This document shows positions 36,577 through 44,468 of a DNA stretch of 64,000 nucleotides, piece after piece. Location: contig NZ_FSRB01000003.1 in the NCBI RefSeq assembly GCF_900129635.1, forward strand, positions 806,001 to 870,000, given 5' to 3'. The position numbers and the translations under genes are program-made. The stretch comes from Singulisphaera sp. GP187 (GTDB lineage Bacteria; Planctomycetota; Planctomycetia; Isosphaerales; Isosphaeraceae). Each line of letters begins with the position of its first letter. The first letter of the stretch is position 1. The notes beneath the pieces are model-generated. The model ran no database searches. It was not told the DNA's origin and worked only from the letters and a program-made list of their open reading frames with translations.

Positions 36577-37914
36577 TCAGACATCGTTCGCCAGACGAAT
36601 CCCCGAGAACTGCCAGCGTGCATCGGGGGGGAAAAAGTTGCGGTACGTGCTCCGGATGTGCGAGCGCGGCGTCACGCAGGAACCGCCACGCAACACCAAC
36701 TGGTTGCACATAAACTTACCGTTGTATTCGCCCAGTGCGCCGGGGGCAGGGCGATACCCGGGATAGGGGCTGTACGGGCTCCGCGTCCATTCCCAGACGT
36801 CACCGAAGAGTTGGCCGAGTCTCCCCTCAGCGTTGGCCGCGGCGAGCGGCTGAGGATGAAACTGTTCATTTTCGAGGAAGTTCCCCTGAACCTCCACGCC
36901 CTCAGCCGCGACTTCCCACTCCGCCTCGCTCGGGAGCCGCGCTTCCGCCCAGCGGGCAAAGGCATCCGCCTCGTAATAGCTCACGTGGCAGACCGGCTCG
37001 TTCGGCTCGAGTTCGCGGAGGCCGGCCAGAGTCATGATCCGCCACCGCCGGGCATCGGATTGGTCCCGTTCCCAGTAGAGCGGAGCGGTCCAGCCGTGGC
37101 TGTTCCGTGCGGCCCAGCCGTCCGAGAGCCAGTACCGGGGTTGATCGTATCCACCGTCGTTGATGAACGCATAAAACTCTTGGTTCGTCACCAGCCGGTC
37201 GGCCAACTGGAACGACTGGACGAAGACCGAGTGCCGCGGCAGCTCGTTGTCGAACGCGAATCCGGTTCCCTCAGATCCGATCCGCCGCAGCCCTTCCTCG
37301 TACCGGAGCCAGTGCACCGGGTAAGCCTCGGCTCCACCGATCCCGCGCGACTCACGGTAGACAGGCCGAAGCGGGTTACGTGCGAACATCGATTTCAGGT
37401 CGGTCAGGATCAACTCCTGATGCTGCTGCTCGTGGTTCAAGCCGAGCACGATCGATGCCCCGAGACGTTCCAGGAGCGCCGGATCCGCCCGTTCCAGGAG
37501 CGTTTTCATCCGCTTGTCAATGGCCTCGCGATAGTGGTAGACCTCCGCGACCGTCGGCCGTGAAAGCAGTCCGCGCTCGCCGCGGGGCGTTCGTTCGCCA
37601 ATCGCATTATAGTAAGAATTAAACAAATACGAGTATTTTTCCGAACCAATTTCTTCGGCGGAGGCCGGTTTGAGCACAAATGTTTCGAAGAACCAGCTCG
37701 TGTGGGCCAGGTGCCATTTCGCCGGGCTGGCGTCGGGCATTGACTGAACGACGTAGTCTTCGGTTTCCAGAGGCGCGCAGATGGAAGTGGTCCGGCGGCG
37801 AACTTCGTCATACCGCGCCGCGAGTCGCTCGGCGGTCATGCGATCGAGTTCACCATCGAGGAGGGCCGACTCGGAGCCTTCGGGGGTCATCGCGGGGGCC
37901 GCCTTCGTATCCAT
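36577..37914 (-). CDS. egtB: Ergothioneine biosynthesis protein EgtB
   Basis: The 445-residue protein joins an N-terminal DinB-like domain to a C-terminal formylglycine-enzyme type domain, the EgtB architecture. Likely iron ligands are His71 in WHLAHTSWF and His161/His165 in LGLNHEQQHQEL. The C-terminal domain has GDVWEWTRSPYSPYPGY and LRGGSCVTPRSHIRSTYRN. EgtB is an iron-dependent sulfoxide synthase joining a thiol donor to hercynine. The methyltransferase EgtD is not in the window. Its gene is convergent with nothing and transcribed toward the helicase gene, 164 bp away. Confidence 0.92.
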   Translation of the reverse strand: MDTKAAPAMTPEGSESALLDGELDRMTAERLAARYDEVRRRTTSICAPLETEDYVVQSMPDASPAKWHLAHTSWFFETFVLKPASAEEIGSEKYSYLFNSYYNAIGERTPRGERGLLSRPTVAEVYHYREAIDKRMKTLLERADPALLERLGASIVLGLNHEQQHQELILTDLKSMFARNPLRPVYRESRGIGGAEAYPVHWLRYEEGLRRIGSEGTGFAFDNELPRHSVFVQSFQLADRLVTNQEFYAFINDGGYDQPRYWLSDGWAARNSHGWTAPLYWERDQSDARRWRIMTLAGLRELEPNEPVCHVSYYEADAFARWAEARLPSEAEWEVAAEGVEVQGNFLENEQFHPQPLAAANAEGRLGQLFGDVWEWTRSPYSPYPGYRPAPGALGEYNGKFMCNQLVLRGGSCVTPRSHIRSTYRNFFPPDARWQFSGIRLANDV

Positions 37915-38051
37915 GGGGTGATCCGGGTGAGAGGATCGGTCGGTTCCGACGGCGTTTCGGAGCCGACCGACTGCAACTCCTCATGGTAGGCAACGCGGGA
38001 CGGGAGGCAAGGAGTTTCGTTGGACCGACCTCGGGAATGAGGGAGTTCGGC

Positions 38052-40325
38052 TCAATCTCGTTGTCGCTTCTTCTGGGCCTTGGGGGTTCCATCGTGGCGC
38101 GGCTGGTCATTGTGAATCATTTGGGCCGCGCGGACATTGGGGGGAACGGCCGCTCCCTCCAAGTTGGCGTTCGGACGACCTTGGTTCTGCATCCCTCGGC
38201 GAAACTGAGGAGGCAGTTGGTTCGGATCGGGTTCGTGCCGCTGTTGGCGAAACTGGTTGGGAGTTCCCGGCCGACGATTCAGGTCCAGATTGGGCTGCGT
38301 GGGGACAGGCGGCGGCGCGGCGTCACGGGCGTGGCGTGCCTGCATCTGGGCCCTCGCGTTCGCCGCATTCGCCTGGCGGGCGGCGTTCGCCTCACGAGCC
38401 GCGTTGGCGGCGTTCGCTTGGCGGGCCGCCTGGGCCGCCGCGTTCGCCTCACGAGCCTGCATCGCTTCGCGAGCCGCGTTCGCCGCATTCGCCTGGCGGG
38501 CGGCGTTCGCCTCACGAGCCGCGTTGGCGGCGTTCGCTTGGCGGGCCGCCTGGGCCGCCGCGTTCGCCTCACGAGCCTGCATCGCTTCGCGAGCCGCGTT
38601 GGCGGCGTTCGCTTGGCGGGCCGCCTTGGTCGCCGCGTTCGCCTCACGAGCCTGCATCACCTCACGAGCGGCGTTCGCCTCACGAGCCTGCATGGCCTCG
38701 CGCGCCGCGTTGGCCGCATTCGCTTGCCGCGCCGCCTTCGTCGCCACGTTCGCCTCACGCGTCTGCATCGCTTCGCGGGCTGCGTTGGCGGCATTTGCCT
38801 GGCGGGCGGCCTTCGTCGCCTCGCGTGCCTGAATGACCTCTTGAGCTGCGTTGGCGGCGTTCGCTTGGCGGGCCGCCTTCGTGGCGGCGTTCGCCTCGCG
38901 TCCCGGCTGATCTCGGTCCCTCAAGGGCAGGGAGGCAACGGGCGATCGGGGGAGATCCATGCGTCGAGGCTGATCTGGGAAATTCGCCCGCTTGCCCGGC
39001 TCCTTGGCTTGGGGGCCCGATTGCGGTCGGCGGGCAAATTCCTGTTCCTGACGGATCCGTTGCTGGCGGAATTGGTTCAACTGGCCAGCCTGCTGGGCAA
39101 TCACCTTGCGACGAGCCTCATCGATCCGCTCAAACCGCAGGTTCTGGCGGAACGCTACGTCCTGCTTCGTCGCGGGTCCCCGATCCAGCGTCGCCATCTG
39201 GTGAATCGGCCGCCCGATCACCAGGTTTTGCACCTTGGTAACATTCCGCACATTCACATTCGTTACGTTCACATTCGTCACATTATTGACGATTGTCTGC
39301 TGCTGGACGAACGTGCGTGCAGGGCGGAATTCGGGGTGATTGCGGCGGTAGAGATATTCCTCGTGGAGACCGTTGACCCAGCGGGGATCGCGGCGCGTGT
39401 GCACGGCGGCGTAGTGGGAGAAGAGGGGGTCGTATCCGTAACGGCTCTGGTGGTACGAATACCACGGGTAGATCCCCGAGTTGAAGTTGGTCGCGGCGTA
39501 GTAGTCGCCAAAGCAATATTGCTGGTACGACGGCCGGACGAAAAGGCTCGACGCGAGCGCAGTCGCGAGCAGCCCCACACTGGGCGTGTAGACGAAATTC
39601 GGCTGGGCGTAGAGCGGCTGCTGGAAGTAAACCGGGGCAAATGCCAGCCCCCGCGTGTCCAGCGGATGGTCCCAGTAGCCGTTGACGTAGAGGTAGCCGT
39701 TGGGGGTCCAAACGAAGTGCGCCGGCACCCAGAGCCAGTGCGGTTGGAACGGGACCCAGAAGCCTGGCCGCCAAACGTAGCGGGTCTCTTGCCAGTACCA
39801 GCAACCCGGTGCCCAGGTGGCGTCGGCGGACGGGGAGGGGCCGTTCGGGCCGACTTCGAGACTCTGCGGCGGCTCCGCCAGGTATTCGACCTGCTCCTGC
39901 GCGGTGGGGACCCAAGCGCCCGCGATCCACTGAAACCCTCCCTGGGCCTCGCTCCAATAGCCCGGGACCCACTGGCGGCCCGGGGGGACATCACGCCAGA
40001 TTCCACTCACCCAGAGGTAATCGTTGCGCTCGTCGTCCCAACTCCAGTAACCCGGAATCCATTGAACGTTGGTCCCTTCGGGCTGCTGGTCGGGAGGAAG
40101 CTCCTCCACCTGCGGAGGCGGTTGCTTCGGGATCACCGGACAGGCCTTCGGATCAAACACCACGGGTTCGGCGAACGCCTCGTGAACCGGTCCGCGGGTC
40201 AGCACCTGCATCCCCGCGACCTCGGGCGGGGCGTTGGGATCCCCCTGGGCCAGCGCCGCGGGTCCAAACCCACACGTCGCCAGCGTGAATGCACTCAACC
40301 AGGTTGCGAATCTCGGTCCGTTCAC
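38052..40325 (-). CDS. Secreted WxPGYW-repeat protein with Ala-rich helical repeat tail
   Basis: The GTG at 40325 has AAAGGA about ten bases upstream and gives a normal signal peptide (NGPRFATWLSAFTLATC...AALAQG); longer starts to 40352 or 40535 are open. Residues about 70-230 contain aromatic repeats (VQWIPGYWSWDDERNDY, RQWVPGYWSEAQGGFQW, RYVWRPGFWVPFQPHWLW, GYLYVNGYWDHP) of a planctomycete envelope type. A Tyr/Asn-rich middle includes VNNVTNVNVTNVNVRNVTKV. The C-terminal third is a long Ala/Asn/Arg helix built on AREANAATKAARQANAANA. The DNA there has a 120-bp exact tandem unit. It ends in a basic, Pro/Gln-rich tail. Surface or cell-wall role inferred. Confidence 0.78.
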   Translation of the reverse strand: MNGPRFATWLSAFTLATCGFGPAALAQGDPNAPPEVAGMQVLTRGPVHEAFAEPVVFDPKACPVIPKQPPPQVEELPPDQQPEGTNVQWIPGYWSWDDERNDYLWVSGIWRDVPPGRQWVPGYWSEAQGGFQWIAGAWVPTAQEQVEYLAEPPQSLEVGPNGPSPSADATWAPGCWYWQETRYVWRPGFWVPFQPHWLWVPAHFVWTPNGYLYVNGYWDHPLDTRGLAFAPVYFQQPLYAQPNFVYTPSVGLLATALASSLFVRPSYQQYCFGDYYAATNFNSGIYPWYSYHQSRYGYDPLFSHYAAVHTRRDPRWVNGLHEEYLYRRNHPEFRPARTFVQQQTIVNNVTNVNVTNVNVRNVTKVQNLVIGRPIHQMATLDRGPATKQDVAFRQNLRFERIDEARRKVIAQQAGQLNQFRQQRIRQEQEFARRPQSGPQAKEPGKRANFPDQPRRMDLPRSPVASLPLRDRDQPGREANAATKAARQANAANAAQEVIQAREATKAARQANAANAAREAMQTREANVATKAARQANAANAAREAMQAREANAAREVMQAREANAATKAARQANAANAAREAMQAREANAAAQAARQANAANAAREANAARQANAANAAREAMQAREANAAAQAARQANAANAAREANAARQANAANARAQMQARHARDAAPPPVPTQPNLDLNRRPGTPNQFRQQRHEPDPNQLPPQFRRGMQNQGRPNANLEGAAVPPNVRAAQMIHNDQPRHDGTPKAQKKRQRD
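38355..38600. repeat. 120-bp tandem duplication inside the Ala-rich coding repeat
   Basis: Bases 38355-38480 are identical to 38475-38600, i.e. a 120-bp (40-residue) unit present twice without a mismatch. Related, diverged units continue to about 38900. Exact identity points to recent unequal recombination or slippage. Confidence 0.85.
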
Positions 40326-40727
40326 GGTGGCTCGTCCTTTTTGGTTATGCATCGGGGGGAGGAATCCGGACGAGCCATGCCAGTCATGGGCCGGATCGAT
40401 GCCGCGGTTGCCGCTATTTACGCAAATGCCTCGCCCAAGGCGACGAAGATGAGGGTTCACCAGCGCGCGTCGAACCTTGCCGCCTGATTCAATACGAGGA
40501 ATCCACGGAGAGTTGATGGCAATGAAAGCAGGCAATTTGCCAAAACCCGCTCAGGTGGCAACGCAACCCGGGCTTCCCGCGGGAAGAATCGTCGTTCCCT
40601 GTTCAAAAATACACGCACTAAGCTTGGCAAGTTGAGTGGCCTGGTCTAGACTACAGCGATTTAGGCTGTGTGGATCACAGGCCAAGCGATCGGGTGGACG
40701 CCCACCCGGCAAGAATCGGAGGCACTC
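40326..40727. other. Divergent intergenic region
   Basis: The 400 bp between two divergent genes contain no convincing gene. They should hold both promoters; the stretch 40600-40680 is AT-richer. A CCTCCCCCC run at 40352-40365 on the minus strand argues against a start at 40352. Confidence 0.4.
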
Positions 40728-41864
40728 GTGAGCAAAGCCAGAAAACCCACGGCGAACGTCTCGGGTTTGACCTTCGACGCCCTCGTCCTATCCATTCGCG
40801 GCGTCGATGAGGAACTCGCCGCCCAGGCCGGACGCGCCGTCAATGTCAGTCTCACGCTCCGTAATTGGCTCATCGGCTGCTATATCGTCGAGTACGAACA
40901 GCGCGGGGCGGACCGGGCTCAATACGGTAAAAGGCTTCTGGCAAAGCTGTCTATCCGGCTTACTGGGCTTGGCATCAGTCGGACCGAGGAGCGCGAGCTT
41001 CGCCGCTATCGGCAGTTCTATCAAACCTATCCCCACATTCGGGAGGCGCTGACTCCCGAATTGACCAAACATCTCGCCTCCCCGGAAAGAAGCCCATCGA
41101 TCCCAATTCGGGAGTCGACGCCTCCCGAAATCGGTTTTACGGGGAAGGAGCTGATCGCCAGCTTCTCATTCAGCCACATTGCCGAGTTGCTGGCGATCGA
41201 GGAGCCATTCAAGCGATCCTTCTACGAAATCGAGTGCGCCCGCGGCAACTGGGGAGTACGAGAGCTGAAACGGCAAATCGCCTCGCTCTACTTCGAACGC
41301 TCCAACCTATCGCGCGACAAAACGAAGCTGGCCGGCCTCGCCCAGGCCAACGCCGAGCAAGGGGAGCCGCGCCTGGCGATCCGCGACCCCTACATCTTCG
41401 AGTTCCTCGGATTGAAATCGAGGGAGGTGATGAGTGAATCGCACCTGGAAGACCAACTCCTGGACAAGTTGCAGGAATTCTTGCTCGAACTCGGGCACGG
41501 CTTCTGTTTCGAGGCCCGGCAAAAGCGCATCCTGATCGGCGATTCGCACGGTTTCATCGACCTGGTGTTCTACCACCGCGTTTTGAAGTGCCATGTGCTG
41601 ATCGAATTGAAACTCCAAGCGTTCAGCCACGAAAACATCGGACAAATCAATACTTACGTCAGTTGGTATTCCAAGAACGTGATGACAGATGGAGACAACC
41701 CGCCGGTCGGCATCCTGCTTTGCACTCAGAAAGACCATGCCCTGGTCGAGTACGCCCTGGCAGGCATGGACAACAAGCTCTTTGTGTCCAAGTATCAGCT
41801 TCACCTGCCCGACCGCGAACAGTTGCAACGGGAACTGGAGCGGACGCTCAAGGAGGACTCATGA
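40728..41864 (+). CDS. YhcG-type PDDEXK nuclease (DUF1016)
   Basis: The GTG at 40728 is chosen because CGGAGG lies five bases upstream; the frame is open to 40668. The 378-residue product has the DUF1016 N-terminal domain (LRNWLIGCYIVEYEQRGADRAQYG, GISRTEERELRRYRQFYQTYP). The PDDEXK core follows: DSHGFIDLVFYHRVLKCHVLIELKLQ with D...ELK catalytic residues, then GQINTYVSWY. Such nucleases are often carried by mobile DNA or next to restriction-modification genes. A coupled short ORF follows directly. It looks intact. Confidence 0.9.
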   Translation: MSKARKPTANVSGLTFDALVLSIRGVDEELAAQAGRAVNVSLTLRNWLIGCYIVEYEQRGADRAQYGKRLLAKLSIRLTGLGISRTEERELRRYRQFYQTYPHIREALTPELTKHLASPERSPSIPIRESTPPEIGFTGKELIASFSFSHIAELLAIEEPFKRSFYEIECARGNWGVRELKRQIASLYFERSNLSRDKTKLAGLAQANAEQGEPRLAIRDPYIFEFLGLKSREVMSESHLEDQLLDKLQEFLLELGHGFCFEARQKRILIGDSHGFIDLVFYHRVLKCHVLIELKLQAFSHENIGQINTYVSWYSKNVMTDGDNPPVGILLCTQKDHALVEYALAGMDNKLFVSKYQLHLPDREQLQRELERTLKEDS

Positions 41865-42055
41865 ATCCTCGGCCGCCAGCGGTCGAAGAGCTTGCCGCGT
41901 CCATCTCCAACCTGGCCCGACGGGCGGCGGCGGAAGACTCGTTCATGAACGGTTGTTCGCGAGTCGCATCACTCCGATTTCATTACGCGGCGATGCCATC
42001 GAAATCGAGTTCGCGGGCCGCGATCGAGACAGCGCGGGAGTCGGGGCCGGTCTGA
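41861..42055 (+). CDS. Short ORF coupled to the YhcG gene, probably truncated
   Basis: An ATGA overlap with the upstream stop, and a perfect AAGGAGG five bases before the ATG, argue for a real translation start. The product begins MNPRPPAVEELAASISNLAR and is only 64 residues. From 41983 it runs antisense over the 3' end of the ATPase gene, and its sequence loses gene-like character there. It may be the first part of a lost partner gene. No family recognised. Confidence 0.4.
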   Translation: MNPRPPAVEELAASISNLARRAAAEDSFMNGCSRVASLRFHYAAMPSKSSSRAAIETARESGPV

Positions 42056-42786
42056 CCTTCGGCATAGGCGATCAAGAGCGCGAGATCGGCCAGGCGATTG
42101 AGTCGACGGGGCATGCCGTCCGCGGCACGATGAAGCAAGTCCAACGCCTCGGGGGAGAAGAGGGGGCTGGTGGCGCCGACGATCGAGAGCCGGCCGAGGA
42201 GGTAGGCAGCCGACTCCTTGGCCGTCAACGGGCCGAGCAGGCAACGCGCAGTGAGGCGGTCGGCTAATCCGGGGGGGATCCGAAGCAGGATTTCCGGTCC
42301 GCCGACGAGCAAGAGCGAAAGGTCAGGGGGGCCGTTGGTCGCGAAGTTGAGCAGGAGCCGAAGGCTTTCGAACGTCGACGGATCGTCGATCAAGTGCGCT
42401 TCGTCCACGATCAGCAACGGGCGTTCCCCCCGCGCCGATGCTGACGCGAGCCAGAGGCGGAGTCGCTTGAGCGGACCGGCCACCGTGGTGTCGTCGGCCG
42501 CGCCGGCGCCGAGTTCCTCGGCGAGCAGGGCGAGCAGTTCTCCCCCCGGCATCGCGGGAAAAACGAGGTGAGCCGACGTACCGCCGAGGTCACGCGCCAG
42601 GGTTCGCGCCAGCATGGTCTTCCCGGTGCCGGACGCGCCGAAGATCAGCGCTGGTCCCTGGCCATGCTCGAGGCCATAGCGGATCCGACGCAGGACCGTA
42701 TCGCGGCTCGGCAATGCGACAAAGGCCGACGTACTCACCGTCTCGCCGAAAGGGCGACCGCTCAGGCCGAAATGCGCCTCGTACAA
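41983..42786 (-). CDS. ExeA-type AAA ATPase of exopolysaccharide/exosortase-locus type
   Basis: The start is TTG at 42786, with GGAGG seven bases upstream, giving MYEAHFGLSGRPFGETVS, the typical opening of ExeA/PEP-CTERM-locus ATPases. The 267-residue protein has Walker A FGASGTGKTMLA, Walker B RPLLIVDEAHLID and a C-terminal lid (GMPRRLNRLADLALLIAYAEG). Longer upstream starts add Arg-rich sequence unlike the family. It follows the CpsD-like gene by 115 bp on the same strand. No secretin or glycosyltransferase gene is nearby, so the partner machinery is elsewhere or absent. Confidence 0.86.
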   Translation of the reverse strand: MYEAHFGLSGRPFGETVSTSAFVALPSRDTVLRRIRYGLEHGQGPALIFGASGTGKTMLARTLARDLGGTSAHLVFPAMPGGELLALLAEELGAGAADDTTVAGPLKRLRLWLASASARGERPLLIVDEAHLIDDPSTFESLRLLLNFATNGPPDLSLLLVGGPEILLRIPPGLADRLTARCLLGPLTAKESAAYLLGRLSIVGATSPLFSPEALDLLHRAADGMPRRLNRLADLALLIAYAEGQTGPDSRAVSIAARELDFDGIAA

Positions 42787-42901
42787 CGAAGGACCTCCGC
42801 GATTTCGAAAAGAGACATCGCAGGGGTCGTCGGCCCGGGGACGACCACGGCCGCCTGAGCGAAGATAAAAATGAAGGCTCGACTTGCGAGGGAAACGGAA
42901 C

Positions 42902-43705
42902 TCAGACGAACGTCTCAGCAATGCCGAGCAGCGGTACACCGCCGCTATCCAGGACCTCGCGCGCACGCTGCAAGGCACGTTCGCCCGTGAGCGCCCGACT
43001 ATGAACCAAGACGGCGGCGTCGACCGAGTGGTGCAGGACCGCCGCGCTCAAACCGGCGAAGAGGGGACTGCCGTCAAGGAGCACCAGATCATACTCGCGG
43101 CGCAACCGCGCCAGGGCGCAGGACCAGGCCGGGCTCGCAAGAAACTCACGCGGGTGACCGACCGGTGCGCGGAGCGGCAGAATCGTGAGGTGATCGTCAC
43201 GAGCCTCGACCAGGGCATCAGAGAGCGCGAGCCCGTTCTCGATCACATCGTCGAGCCCCACCTTGGGGCGCAGACCGAGTTGGCGGGCGAGCATCGGGCC
43301 GGTCAGGTCGGCGTCGACCAATAAGGTTCGGCCGGGACGTCGGGCCAGGGCGCGGGCCAACGTCAGGATCAGGGTCGTCCGCCCCTCGGCACGGTGGCAG
43401 CTCGTGAACAGGAGCACCTTCAAGTGCTGACGGTCACGAGCCTCGATCAAGGCATCCGCGAGCTGGTTGAAGCGGTCACCGAACTCGCGTTCCAGGGTCC
43501 GGATCGTGGCCGGCCACTGAAGCGTCACGAGTTCGGGGTATTGCGCCCGACGGTCGTCGGTCTCGGCGTGGTCCGCCCCGTTTCCCGGGGAAACGGGCGG
43601 CTCGACGGGGCGAGACGGGAGGTGAGGAGCGGGGGGAACGACGGAATGGTCGGTGGCCCCCCGCTGGGCATAGGCGCGAGCCAAAGCCTGATCAACTTCC
43701 CGCAT
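42902..43705 (-). CDS. CpsD/CapB-like P-loop protein with altered Walker A
   Basis: From MREVDQALARAYAQRG the protein is 267 residues. It resembles the ATPase domain of BY-kinases and MinD/ParA: FTSCHRAEGRTTLILTLARAL (P-loop), RTLLVDADLTGPMLARQLGL (Walker A'), GLDDVIENGLALSDAL and YDLVLLDGSPLF. The P-loop reads EGRTT instead of the usual GEGKST, so the invariant Lys is Arg. There is no C-terminal tyrosine cluster, so autokinase activity is doubtful. The start overlaps the end of the upstream membrane protein gene by 14 bp. Regulatory partner of polysaccharide export is inferred. Confidence 0.8.
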   Translation of the reverse strand: MREVDQALARAYAQRGATDHSVVPPAPHLPSRPVEPPVSPGNGADHAETDDRRAQYPELVTLQWPATIRTLEREFGDRFNQLADALIEARDRQHLKVLLFTSCHRAEGRTTLILTLARALARRPGRTLLVDADLTGPMLARQLGLRPKVGLDDVIENGLALSDALVEARDDHLTILPLRAPVGHPREFLASPAWSCALARLRREYDLVLLDGSPLFAGLSAAVLHHSVDAAVLVHSRALTGERALQRAREVLDSGGVPLLGIAETFV

Positions 43706-44165
43706 GGTGCGTGTCCTCGCAACCGTCATCTGGCAGGAGGTAGCCCGGCAAGACGACCGGAGACTCAACCTCCACATAAGGCGTCAGCCCGTAAGGCTCG
43801 ATCGAGATCGAGATTGCGGGTGGTCGCGACGCCGCGGCGAGATCCTTCGCGTCGCAGTCGCGTACTTCCCCAACCTGGGGCCGGGCCGAGGCCAACGAAA
43901 CGGTCGGCCGACCTCCCCAAAGCATCAACGAGGCCAACAGCAGAGGGCTGGCCATTAATAGTGTGTAGCCCGCCATCCGAACCTCGCGACGGAGCCGACG
44001 GCGTCGAGCGGCCGGCCGTCGAAAGTTTCGGAACGAGACGCGCTTGGATGATCTCGTCAAAGACGGAATCGCAGGCACTTGAATCAAGACCGGGACCATC
44101 ACACGCGACGGTTGTCGCGTCGATCGAGACGCCGGCCAGGTTTGCAGATCATTGTCTCGGGACAT
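43692..44165 (-). CDS. Single-pass membrane protein, first gene of the CpsD-like operon
   Basis: Start MSRDNDLQTWPASRST is preferred over an in-frame start at 44225. The roughly 157-residue product has a long basic N-terminal part (SKRVSFRNFRRPAARRRRLR). One membrane helix (AGYTLLMASPLLLASLMLW) and a C-terminal domain rich in Pro and Val (SISIEPYGLTPYVEVESPVVLPGYLLP) follow. It overlaps the CpsD-like gene, so it probably anchors or activates that ATPase, as Wzc/CapA-type membrane modulators do. The sequence itself does not resemble Wzz. Confidence 0.6.
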   Translation of the reverse strand: MSRDNDLQTWPASRSTRQPSRVMVPVLIQVPAIPSLTRSSKRVSFRNFRRPAARRRRLRREVRMAGYTLLMASPLLLASLMLWGGRPTVSLASARPQVGEVRDCDAKDLAAASRPPAISISIEPYGLTPYVEVESPVVLPGYLLPDDGCEDTHHAGS

Positions 44166-44468
44166 CGTAGGGTCCCCCACGTCAGCTAGGGAAGCGTATC
44201 TGGTTTGCGGGATTCGGACCGTCATTGAGGATCGCTCTGATTCGCGAAACTCGGCGGACTTCTCCGCGTGCTCATGGTATCGTCCCGGCGCGGCGGGAAA
44301 CTTGAACGACCTTGCCGGAAATAACGAAATCGGAGAGATGGCGGCCCGCCCGCAGACTCAACCCCACCGGAAAACCAATGTGCCCGTCCCCAAATCGCCC
44401 GGTGGGGGACGACTCGGGGACGGGCTGGCTTCTCGCTTCAAAACAGGGAGGGGGGGCAAAGACCATGC

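Noticed and set aside
37680..40487. Plus-strand open frame of 935 codons opposite the Ala-rich protein
   Set aside because: Its RLAGGVRLTSR repeats are the complement of the Ala-rich repeat; no start signal or domain.
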